Origin: Diogma glabrata
Taxonomy: Eukaryota; Arthropoda; Insecta; Diptera; Cylindrotomidae
Direction of reading: 5' to 3'
NCBI GenBank assembly: GCA_963693315.1
Contig: OY856186.1
Location: 373,865,663 to 373,929,662 of the forward strand
Length of the DNA stretch: 64,000 nucleotides
Part shown: positions 12,584-22,722 of the stretch, piece after piece
Layout: each line of letters begins with the position of its first letter
How positions within the stretch are numbered: position 1 is the stretch's first letter
Notes under the pieces: model-generated
Seen by the model: the letters and a program-made list of their open reading frames with translations, nothing else
Told to the model about the DNA's origin: nothing
The model's database searches: none
Position numbers and translations under genes: made by a program

Positions 12584-13986
12584 TAGGATTGCACCGATTA
12601 ATCAGTAGATAATCGGTAATCGGCCATTTTGCCGATTAATCGGTATCGGCTTTTTTGTCCGATTATCAACACATGAGTTTTTAATTTTTTATTGCATTTT
12701 AAACACAACAAATTCCAAATCCTAAAGCACCATAGTCCGCCATAGTTGAAAACCTTTTTTAAAATGTACAAGATTGAGGGCTGTTTAAAAATATGATAAA
12801 TCTGTTTATGTATTTCTGCATTTTTTGATAACTAGACAACTCTAACTTTTGAAAAAGTTAATTTAAAATAATTTTTTTTTAAATAAAGTGCTCCAGTCAC
12901 TGCTATCAACATTGAGTTTTTTTAAATTTTAACAAATTTCTTGCCTCTATAAATTTGTTCAAATTGTTTTATAAGTAAATCAAGTTCCAAAAGAATAGAG
13001 CTCATTACATATATGTATACTATACATATACATAAAATTGCACTTTTTTGAGATTAATTTACGAACTGTGTAGTGCAAAATCCTAAATTTCAGGCCCATA
13101 GGGTTTATAGTTTATGAGATACTCGATATAATCCAAACATCATGTATGCTCAAAAACATTCTGCATATCAGTAAGAAATATCTTCAAACCAGTAAAAGCA
13201 TGGTTCCGAGAGCTAAACAGCTTGTAGGGTTAATCATGCACAGTATCCAGAAAATATCAAAAGTGACCGAAAGTGAAAATAAATTTAAAAAGAGCTCAGA
13301 ACTAAATCCAGCGTACTATATAATTCAATTTACAATAAAACATTCGTTTGGTTTAGAAACATGAAAGATTCACCAAGGCTATTTTGTCTGGGCTAAAAAG
13401 CACTCAGTTCAATACGTTTTGAGAAGTACAGTTTCTTTCAGATTCGGAAACCTCGGTTTGGGTTAAAAAAAATCGGTATAAAGTTTTTCGTTCAGTCAGC
13501 AGTGTGGTTCCCGAAGTTTGCCATTCGTGGCTTCTGTCTTATAAATAATGACCTCGAAGTCGTTCCCAAATACTTGAATCCACCAAATGTGCCACAGTAG
13601 ACCTAGATGTAGGGTAAAAAATAAGCTAGGGAGTGCAGATTCTTTTACCTACGAAAGAAAATAGTTGCCAGAAAAATGCAAAAAAGCACTTTCAACAGAT
13701 ACCGAATTTTTTTATTTAAATATTGCCGAACTATAAATTAAAAAATAAAAGCGACATTTGCATAACATTTTAAACTATGGCTGCAAAGCGACCCGATTTT
13801 GGTGGAATCTTCCCGACTTGTGAAGAAAAGTCCCGCGTTTTAATTAATAGTCTAATTAAAAAATTCTTTGCGCAGATTTGTTTAACTCATTTTCATCAAA
13901 TAATCGGTAGCCGATTAATCGGTATTGGCCGATAAAGAAAGCCGATTAATCGGTAATCGGCAAGTTTGCTTATCGGTGCAACCCTA
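12584..13986. mobile_element. non-autonomous hAT element with perfect 8-bp target duplication
   Basis: The left end TAGGATTGCACCGATTAATC and the right end, read inward, TAGGGTTGCACCGATAAGC, form the terminal inverted repeat. Both ends are flanked by TGCTAAAG (12576-12583 and 13987-13994), a perfect 8-bp duplication. The subterminal regions hold several CCGATTAATCGG palindromes and ATCGGTAATCGGC units at each end. The 1.4-kb interior has only a 72-codon frame (13146-13364) with no transposase feature, so the copy looks non-autonomous. Intact flanks suggest fairly recent insertion. Confidence 0.92.
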
Positions 13987-15141
13987 TGCTAAAGTAATAT
14001 TTATATTATTATCTCAAACTTGCGGCGGGATCAACTTTACATCAAGCATCCAACATTCCTATTATTGGGTTGCCGTATATGTATTTGTGTCCGTTACCGC
14101 GAACTTGGGCCCTTACATAAACTTACAAATTTAAACCTAGTCCCTAGAACAATTCATTTACTAGATATATAAACTGGGGTCTGAATAGTCAATCTAATTG
14201 CGCGGGAAAACAAAATATAATTAGATAACCGGTAACAATTGAATTGGTTTCATTTAACTTCATAAAATTAATCAGACACCTTTCCATTTTCTCATCACCA
14301 AAAAAATTACTTATTTCAATTAACAAATTATGTGATAATTTATTACACAACCTAAATAGTTTTGTTTTAAAAACCATAAAATTGTAAATTACCTTGGTTT
14401 CATAAATGATTTTGTTTTGATTTTGAAAACGCAATGAAACGAAAAACAACACACGTGCACCATGGATACGTAACTTACCTTTGATTCCCATTCTATTTAA
14501 ATAATTCTGTTTCATATTGTTAAGTAAATTTTAATCGATTCTGTTGTTAGTTGAGAATCCGGAAGTGCATATCCGGATGGAATAAGACATTTAATATAAT
14601 TTTTTACAAAATTAGACAAATTTCCGCTATGCAATAGATTGAGTTCTGAGTCAACGGATAACAAAAAAATCTGCATTTATCTTGAACATCCTTGTAGTTT
14701 AGACATTTAGATAATCAACGGAAAATGTCAAAACACTCAAAAGAGAACGTGAGTTTTTTCTTTCTGACTTGTTTACTCCAAAAATAAATAATAATAAAAG
14801 ATCGTAAACAAGACGAAGGTCTAACAAAAAAATGAAAATTAAACAATTAATTTTTTGTATAAATATAATGATAAAAAAATAGAATAAAAATTTGTACATA
14901 AGAATCCTACTAAGCCATAACAAAAATGTTCGGTTTGTCACGTCATACCAACACACAAACACATTATAAACATAAAAACAAAAACAACAAAACATCTTAA
15001 GAAAACTTCAAGTTAATAAAAATTTATTTTGTTTTTATTCGTGAATCAAAAATAAATTTTAATCAAATCGTATCACCAATACAATTGAAATGAAAACAAC
15101 ATTTTTCTTTCCATTTTCTTATTAAAATTACTTACACTTAC
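13987..15141 (-). other. likely intron 1 of ATG13
   Basis: This region lies downstream of the ATG13 exon donor on the minus strand. It is A+T-rich without recognisable elements. The 108-codon minus frame at 14189-14515 contains a GTAAGT after its first 13 codons but shows no ATG13 similarity; it could be chance. The expected next exon of ATG13 was not found in the window. Confidence 0.4.
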
Positions 15142-15294
15142 CCAATCGCCAGACGAATTTGAATTACATTGTGTATGTATTTTTTCACCAAGTCGCGATT
15201 GCACTATTACTTGTGCAGATTTTAATGCAAGAAATTTGATAAATTTTTCTAAATCTTTTCGATCTTGAATCGCATTTTTATTATTTGATATCAT
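15142..15294 (-). CDS. Atg13: ATG13 homologue, first coding exon
   Basis: This encodes the N-terminus of an autophagy regulator that, with the ULK1/Atg1 kinase, FIP200 and ATG101, starts autophagosome formation in the cytoplasm; in other animals the region opens the HORMA domain. The 51 codons include [19 protein letters not shown] followed by [14 protein letters not shown], which fit the conserved start of animal ATG13 very closely. The exon ends SGDW, exactly where the minus strand has a strong donor (GTAAGT, 15141-15136); the rest of that open frame is intron. The start codon has a favourable AAAATG context. No other exon was recognised, so later exons must lie at lower coordinates beyond long introns or outside the window. 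This is the only confident host gene here. Confidence 0.85.
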
Positions 15295-15477
15295 TTTTAT
15301 TTTAGTTCGTTATCGTTAGGATTCACTTCACTTTCTTTAAAAACACTACTTTTCAGCACATATTCGTTAATTTTAACTGCATATGCATTGTGATACACAA
15401 AAAATTTAATAATAAACTAATTTGAGTGAAAGGCGTGATAGAGTTTTTTCCTTAAACGTCAAACTTTAAACGTCAAC

Positions 15478-16046
15478 ATTTGTGCATGTCAAATCATCAA
15501 AATTTATTGATTTCCCTTGCAAATTTGGTAATTTTGATTGTTATTAAAAGTGTTTCAAAAGTGAATTTTTGAAAACAATAATTAATTAAATTGTTAATTG
15601 TGTTGTGCTCTTAAGTTTTTAATGCATTAAGGATACTGAAATAATTAAAATCGCATTAAAATATGGAAATTAAATCAGCCATTATTTCTTCAGAAATGAA
15701 GGTTTATTTAATTTCCAAATTTTTATTTCGGTTTACTTACAAAAAACTAATATCAAATACTTTAGTTTAGTGTAAAATAATAATGTAAAATAATAATAAC
15801 AAAAGTTCAGAGACAATATTATATAAAATTCTGAAGAAATGAAGGTTGATTTAATTTCCATATTTTTACGCGATTTTAATTATTTCGCTATCCCTAATGC
15901 ACAAAAAACTTAAGAGCACAACACAATTAACAATTTAATTAATTATTGTTTTCAAAAATTCACTTTTGAAACACTTTTAATAATAATCAAAATAACCAAA
16001 TTTGCAAGGGAAATCAATAAATTTTGATGATTTGACATGCACAAAT
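15478..16046. repeat. foldback element, two 218-bp arms
   Basis: 15478-15695 and 15829-16046 are inverted copies of equal length with roughly 90% or better identity by eye (ATTTGTGCATGTCAAATCAT at the outside, TTTCTTCAGAA at the inside). The 133-base loop begins with a shorter third copy of the inner arm (GAAATGAAGGTTTATTTAAT). No open frame of note. It lies just upstream of the ATG13 start exon, so it could affect that promoter, but this is only position. Confidence 0.9.
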
Positions 16047-16738
16047 TAAAACAGCTGGTTTGAGCTGTCAAAATATTTTCGGGAAAAAGCTCCTATACAA
16101 TATGTCGTGTCAAAATGACAATGAAGTATTGCCTGTGTTGAAATTATTATATTTGGCTGAGTACCTGAAAATGTAATTTATTTATACGATTTATTTCAAA
16201 GTTGTACTAGTTTGGTTGATGTCATTGCTGTATGAATTTATTTAAGGCATACACTATTTACACTGTGTACGTAATGTGTTCGGTTAACGAAATAAGCAAA
16301 AATATAGAGATAATGATCAAACGAGGCAGTTTACATAGAATGTTTTTTTAATCATAAGGTGAAGATCTCAGTCACTCAAACTGCTTATTCAGCAATTAAA
16401 TATTCGAAAAATATGGAAGGAAAACTTGTCCAAACAAATGGTATAAAAGCGCATGAAAAACGCAACTCTCATTCCTAAAGCTAGAAACACAACACGGGCG
16501 AAATCGTCCAACGACGACGTTAGTAACATTAGAATACACAGGATACATACATTTCAAGCACAACTTTTCTACAGCGATATACGAAAAAGATTTTTTCGTC
16601 GGAGTGAATTTAGATTCTATTTCTAATTTATCACCGGCGACGATTATTACCAGATATCAATTTTATTTTTATTCTGCTGCAAGGGTAATTTTTACCTCCG
16701 TTAGCAGGCAAGTTTGATATTCTCTATTATTATATATA

Positions 16739-17085
16739 CCAATCGTTTGGGAATCGTTTGGGCATATTTAGGAATATGTTTTTATAGTTTAGAAAATCAT
16801 AGTTTAACATAATGTCAATCTCTTGTTACTTTACGCAAATAATTATTTGCGTAAAGTAACAAGAGATTAACATTATGTTATTTGAAAACTTACGCCAAGT
16901 GCCAACGGCAAACAGTATTCATTAAATTATAGTTTAGATTTTATTAATCAAAATAAGATTAGCGTATAGTTAGCAGACACATTAAAATTACCTATAATAC
17001 TATCATAAACTATTCCAATCGTTTGGGAATCGTTTGGGAACATTTAAGAATATATTTTCATAATTTAGAAAATAATAGTTTTTTG
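16739..17085 (+). repeat. two direct copies of a 67-base unit around a palindrome
   Basis: CCAATCGTTTGGGAATCGTT starts at 16739 and at 17017, each followed by TTTAGGAATAT/TTTAAGAATAT and TTTAGAAAAT.ATAGTTT. Between them is the palindrome at 16806-16880. No gene. Confidence 0.8.
16806..16880. repeat. loopless palindrome with arms of about 37 bp
   Basis: The centre lies between 16842 and 16843 (GCAAATAA/TTATTTGC). The inner 26 bp on each side are perfect complements with no spacer, and the outer part pairs with one or two mismatches. The sequence would extrude as a cruciform or fold as a long stem in RNA. Confidence 0.92.
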
Positions 17086-17104
17086 ATTAATTAAAATAAT
17101 ACTA

Positions 17105-17591
17105 AGTTTACACCAGTATCTAATTTGCTACGTATCAAATTTGCTAGCCATTTTCACCGTCATACTTTTTAAATTTGATACGGTGATGTAAACTTTTATT
17201 AATTAGGTATGACATATTAATTTTTAGCGCGTCTTTTTCATTGTTAGTTTTTTGGTTAGAAAAAAAGAATTTCCCAATATATTTTTTATAAAAAACTGTA
17301 AACATTTATTATATTTTTGCTAAAATTGTTTAATTTTAATTGCAGCAAAAAAAATTACATGAAATATAAATATATATTTATAAAATAAGTTGATCTATTT
17401 TTATTTTAAATGTCATACCAAATTTTAGTGTTCGCACCGTAAAAATAATACCTATTTGTTACGTACCTAATTTAATACGTAGCAAATCATCCTACCAAAT
17501 ATTTGGTACGTACTTTTTTTGATAACTGTTTACATCGACCATAGTCGACCTAATAAGTATAGTATGTACCTATTAGATACTGGTGTAAGCT
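17105..17591. mobile_element. 487-bp MITE with TA duplication
   Basis: The left end AGTTTACACCAGTATCTAAT and the right end, read inward, AGCTTACACCAGTATCTAAT, are 19 of 20 identical, and both ends are flanked by TA (17103-17104, 17592-17593). A TA target is typical of Tc1/mariner-type elements. Interior GCTACGTATCAAAT and ATTTAATACGTAGCAAAT are further inverted matches. No coding frame. Confidence 0.85.
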
Positions 17592-17629
17592 TAGTGTAAG
17601 TTGAGCGTATAGTTAGCAAACATTTACAG

Positions 17630-18474
17630 GCTGATTCTGAGTTAAGAGGTCTTAGCTTATAGCTATGATTATTTTTGTTATGACAATTTTTTTAAGAGGA
17701 ATATCTTAATTGCGATTCTGTGAACGTTGTCATAAAAAACCTCATAATAACTCTACAAATATATTTTGGAGATCTTTCAAACAGCTATTTTTATAAACAA
17801 AATCATTATAAAATGTCATATTTTCTTTTTAAATAATTTAAATACAAATTAAAATACCATATAAATTATTATTAAGAACTATGGCATATTATATAATAAT
17901 TTTTTATAAAAACCAAGTTTATGTTTTAGTAAATTTTTTAAGGTATTTATAATTTTTGTTTGTGAAAATATTCAACCGCCATTTTATTGAATATCAATCT
18001 TAAAAACAAAAAATATATTTTATTTTATAATATTTTATATACAATTAATATAAAATTATACCATATATTAATTATTATTTATTTTGCAATAAATTTGTGA
18101 GAAAAGAATGATTGTTTTTCCTTAAAGTTTATATAGAATTTGCAAAATTTTCCTTAAACAACATGAGACGTCAAATTTTGATATTGCAAATATGAAATTT
18201 TCAATCGCCATTTTATTTAAAATCGATATCAATATATGTTTTGTTTTATAATTTTGATTCAAACTAAAATAAAATACAGATAATTATTATAAATTTTATA
18301 ATAATTACATAAATAATTCATATTTAATCTTTTATCTTTTATTAATATAATTTTTCATACAAGAATTCAAATAAAAAAATATGAAACTCTCACAGTTGTG
18401 ACTGCATACAGAATCGCATTTAAGAGGTTTTAGTCTTAGCTAAGAGAAAAGTCTTTGCTATGACTAGTTTTACA
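17630..18474. repeat. decayed inverted and direct repeat block
   Basis: GCGATTCTGTGAAC near 17713 and CATACAGAATCGCATT near 18407 are inverted. TTAAGAGGTCTTAGCTTA (17643) and TTAAGAGGTTTTAGTCTTAG (18420) are direct. AACCGCCATTTTATTGAATATC-like and AATCGCCATTTTATTTAAA-like units (about 17975 and 18206) form a second direct pair. No gene is seen. Confidence 0.5.
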
Positions 18475-18687
18475 TCTGGGGTGCGTTTCGAAATTAACTA
18501 TGGTTAACCATGGTAAACTTTACTCTACCAAATGTCGTTTCAAAATTAGCCACATAGTAAAAAATTTACTGGATGACAGATAAACCATCATTTCAAAACT
18601 ACATAGTTTTACTGTCATAGTAAAGTGTGACGTCACTATTTTAACTTTCTTTTACTCTACTCGATAGTAGAGTTTGTTAAGGTTCTA
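18475..18687 (+). repeat. repeat B, copy 2, truncated by the copia element
   Basis: It shares the 35-base terminus with 9795. The expected inverted right end is missing: the sequence runs straight into a copia gag frame at 18688, so repeat B was cut when the copia element or a deletion arrived. Confidence 0.65.
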
Positions 18688-19857
18688 ATGTCAAAACGTA
18701 TGTCATCAGAAAAGGAAAAACAGCTACTGGTTTTTGCAAAAGTGGACAGAAAATGCAAGTCACAAATAATCCAAAGAATTGCTGACAGTCATCTGGAATA
18801 TGTCAAGGATAGAGATACGGCCTATGATGTATGGTGTTCTCTCTATGAAATTTTTGAGAGAAAAGGTATTGCTAGCCAGTTATTGTTGCGCAAAAGGCTG
18901 TTATTAATGAAATTTAATGCAATAAATGATACATTGGCAAATCATTTTCTAAAGTTTGATAAATTAGTAAGAGAATTGAAGTCAACCGGTGCTACTATGG
19001 AAGAATCAGATATAGTATGTCACCTTTTATTAACAATGCCAACGGAATATGATGTGGTGGTGACGGCAATTGAAACATTGTCACTGGATGTGTTGTCTGT
19101 CAGTTTTGTAAAAAACCGCATAATGGATAAGGAGAATAAAAGGAAAAATGGTAACAATATAAAACGTTCGGTTGTACCATCAAGTGCTTTTCAGTTTACC
19201 GATAATAGTTCTATGGACATAAAGAAAAATTTTAGTTCTTCTAAACTTCAATGCCATAGATGCGGAAAATTAGGGCATAAGAGAAAACAATGCTTTGTGA
19301 AATTGTCCAATAATTATTCGAAAAATAATTCGAGAAATTCGGCAAACGTTGCTGGTAGTTCCAAAACTGACAATGCTGAAAACAATAATGTGGAACAAGG
19401 TAGTTTTGCTTTTATAGCTCCACGTGAAAATGAATTATCAGATAATATTTCATTGTTTTTGGATTCAGGAGCAACGGAACATTTAGTAAACAATAATGTT
19501 GTACTAAATAATTTAAGAAAATTAGAAAAACCAATTGAAATTAAAGTAGCAAAATCAGGTCTATACCTTGTAGCAAATGAAATTGGAGATTTAAATGTGT
19601 TCAGTTATGTAAATGGTGCACCAATTTCAATTCATATTAAGAACATTTTATCAGTATCTGGCCTTTAACATAATTTGTTATCAGTACAAAAGTTGGAAAT
19701 GAGTGGCTATCGAATAATATTTGAAAATTCAAAAGGTACCATTTACAAGGGAAATAAAATAATTGCTGAGGCACAACGATACATTTGCCAATTATATGTT
19801 TTAAAATTCTCGGTGAGAAGGGCATTACTAAGTGCGGTTCCTGGTAATAGTATATAA
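18688..19857 (+). pseudogene. copia gag-protease and GAG-pre-integrase region
   Basis: This is the Ty1/copia capsid-like gag and aspartic protease. Visible are a UBN2-type gag core (YDVWCSLYEIFERKG, LLMTMP-like LLLTMPTEYD), a CCHC zinc knuckle CHRCGKLGHKRKQC at residues about 188-201, and a protease core LFLDSGATEHLV at about residue 256. The extreme N-terminus typical of copia gag is absent, because repeat B sequence precedes the first Met. In-frame TAA codons at 19666-19668 and 19855-19857 interrupt the same reading frame, which otherwise continues into the integrase. Products would be truncated Gag only. Confidence 0.93.
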
Positions 19858-20658
19858 TTGTGGCATAAACGGTTAGGACATCTTAATTACGAAAGTGTTA
19901 GAAAATTGTTATCTCAAATTGAAGTTATGAAATTAGGTAATTGTGAAATTCCGGAAGAAAAATGCATTCAATGCATAGAAGGTAAACAGGTAAAAATGTC
20001 TCATAATAAAACTCGAGTTCGTGCTAAGAGACCCCTTGAACTAGTTCACAGTGATTTATGTGGTAAAATTTCGCCAGAATCATATGATGGTAAGAAATAT
20101 GTACTTACATTTATTGATGATTTTACACATTTTACTGTAGCATATACAATGGAAACTAAAACGGAAGTTTTGCATTATTTTAAACTGTATTATGCAATGG
20201 CTACGGATCATTTTAATTTAAAACTTAGTAGATTCCGGTGTGATAATGGAAGAGAGTACATATCGAACGAAATAAAAGATTTTTTTGAAGAAAAAGGAAT
20301 TCAATTTGAATTTACAATTAGATATACTCCGGAACAGAATGGAGTAGCTGAGCGAATGAATCGCACTCTTATTGAAAAAGGACGATGTATGATTTTAAAC
20401 TGTAAACTTGGAAAAACTTTTTGGTCAGAAGCTATATTAGCTGCAGTTTATTTAAGCAATAGAAGTCCTACTTCTGCTTTAGATGGAAAAATTCCATCCT
20501 GGTTGTGGTACAATGTAAAACCTAATCCTGATAAATTTAAAGTTTTTGGTTGTGTCGCTTATCTCCTTATTCCAAAGGAATTGAGATGTGGCAAATTTGA
20601 TAGTAAGACAACAAAGTGTTATTTCATCGGTTATTGTCCCAACGGTTATAGATTATAG
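19858..20658 (+). pseudogene. copia integrase region
   Basis: This continues the same frame. It opens with the GAG-pre-integrase motif WHKRLGHLN and a zinc-binding pair C..C (KCIQCIEGKQ). The integrase catalytic core follows, with Asp in LVHSDLCG, Asp in FRCDNGREY and Glu in TPEQNGVAERMNR, so the D,D,E triad is preserved. It ends at an in-frame TAG (20656-20658). In an intact element the integrase would insert the cDNA copy; here it could not be made as part of a polyprotein without readthrough of three stops. Confidence 0.93.
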
Positions 20659-22434
20659 AATCCTGAACAACAAAAGGTGATTTTGGGAAGATATGTTATC
20701 TTTGACGAAGGTAAATTCGATTTTGATAATAGTACTAGTGAAGATTGGTTAAGTGACAATAATACAGCAAATTTTAACAGAGATGTTGTAACTGAAAACA
20801 ATGGAATAGAAAATAATGTGAATATTCAAGAAAGTTGTGAAAATGATAACGAAAATTTAGTTGATGAATCAAATAATTCACAGCCTACAGGAAGATCAAT
20901 TAGAAATGTTAAGAAACCAAAATACTTAGAGGATTATGCAGAAACTTATGTAGATGAAGTGCCTGAAAGTTTCGATGAAATTAGAACAAGACACGATAAA
21001 AAGGAGTGGGAGCATGCAATTCGAGAAGAATTAGATGCTTTGTTAGAAAACAAAACCTGGATATATGTTTCAAAACCAACAAATGCAAAATTAATCGATA
21101 GTAAATGGATTTTTAAAATCAAGCGTGATACTGAAGGAAATGTGGAAAGACTTAAGGCAAGATTAGTGATTAAAGGGCGTTCACAAAGAAAAGGCTATGA
21201 TTACGATGAAACGTATGCACCAGTTGCTCGTCTTAGGACATTGAGAACTTTATTGTCTATAACATGCAAGGAAAATTTATTTCTTCAGCAACTCGATGTC
21301 AAAAATGCATTTCTGCATGGAAATTTAAAAGAAAATATATTCATGAATATTCCTGATGGTATTGAAAATAAAGATGGTTTAGTTTGTAAACTAAATAAAA
21401 CTTTGTACGGTTTGAAACAAGCTCCAAGAGAGTGGAATCAAGTTTTTGACAGTTTTGTGAAAGATCTTGGTATGAAACAATCAAACGTAGATAGCTGTTT
21501 ATATATTGGAATTTTTGGAACAGTAAAAATTTATTTGCTGATATATGTGGATGATATTTTGATTGCTGGTAATGATAAATCAAGAATTGAAGAATTAAAG
21601 AATAGCTTCAAAGTACGTTTTAAAATGAGAGATTTGGGAGAACCTCAAACATTTCTTGGAATTAATATCGAAAAGACATGCACAGAAATTCGTTTAAATC
21701 AACAAATATACATTCAAAATTTATTAAAGAAATTTAATATGCAAGATTGTAAATCAATTAATACACCTTTGGAAATTAATTTTAATTTAGATACTGAAAA
21801 TGAAGAAGTAGATTATACAAAGCCATGTCGGGAGTTAATAGGTTGTCTAATGTACATCATGTTAGCAAATAGACCGGATCTAAGTGCTGGAGTTAATTAT
21901 CTTAGTCGAAATCAGAGTAAACCAACAGAAAATCTCTGGAAATGCTTGAAACGCGTTTTGAGGTATATTAAGGGTACATCAGATTTTTATTTATGCTGCG
22001 ATCAAAATAATGAATGTTTTGGTCGGAAATGCTGATGCAGATTGGGGATGTGAAAAAGACCGAAAATCAACTTCGGGATATGTATTGAAAGTTTTTGGGA
22101 ACGTAGTGTGCTGGGCTACAAAGAGACAAAATTGTGTTTCTAACACAGAGGAAGAATATATATAGCTTTAGCTACTTCCGTTGCAGAATTATTTTGGCTG
22201 AAAAACTTGTTGAATGATCTTACTATCAAGATCGAAAATCCAATTAAGATATTTGAAGATAACCAGTCATGCATTCATTTATTAAGTAAATGGGAACACC
22301 GAAGACTCAAACATATTGATGTGAAATATAATTTCATCCGTCATGCAGCTGAAAAGAAGGAAATTGATGTTGTCTACTTGCGTACAGATGATCAAATTGC
22401 AGATTTGCTAACTAAAAGTTTATCAACTAAATAA
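20659..22434 (+). pseudogene. copia reverse transcriptase-RNase H region
   Basis: The RT carries WIFKIKRDTEG, LKARLVIKG, QQLDVKNAFLHG (first catalytic Asp) and LLIYVDDILIAG (YVDD at about 21541). RNase H follows after a frameshift near 22020 (NADADWGCEKDRKSTSGY) and a second near 22165, where an extra TA in GAATATATATAG breaks the frame. The rest, LKNLLND, FEDNQSCIHL and KHIDVKYNFIRH, is read at 22180-22434. The catalytic residues look intact, so the damage is recent relative to the LINE fossils nearby. Confidence 0.93.
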
Positions 22435-22495
22435 CATAACAAACTTCGAACATTGATGGGTGTTATTTCAGCAGCAGCGTCAAATTGAGGATTGG

Positions 22496-22722
22496 TGTTG
22501 GAACTACAATTTGTCGCAATGGCAACTCAGCCTTATGTATATATTAGTACTATAATTATATTGTAATCTATTACCTTTTTGTTTTTGATCTGTCATTCTC
22601 TTAATCTAATTCAATAAGTTGAAACACGAAGTTTTGTATAAGGTATTTTTATTATAAAATAAATTGTTATTTTAATTTATTATTTCTAACAAATAATTAA
22701 TCTAATTCACTACCTCTCAACA
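22496..22722 (+). mobile_element. 3' LTR of the copia element
   Basis: It begins TGTTGGAACT and ends CTCTCAACA, giving the TGTTG...CAACA ends of an LTR, 227 bp long. The purine-rich stretch ATTGAGGATTGG just before it is the polypurine tract. AATAAA-like signals lie near 22657. No matching 5' LTR exists upstream of the gag, so the element is 5'-truncated. Confidence 0.8.

Noticed and set aside
13146..13364. 72-codon frame inside the 1.4-kb hAT
   Set aside because: It is too short and lacks a BED finger, DDE or dimerisation motif, so it is taken as chance within a non-autonomous copy.
14189..14515. 108-codon minus frame with an internal GTAAGT, considered as ATG13 exon 2
   Set aside because: Its residues do not resemble the ATG13 sequence expected after the first exon, and the reading frame before the GTAAGT is only 13 codons.
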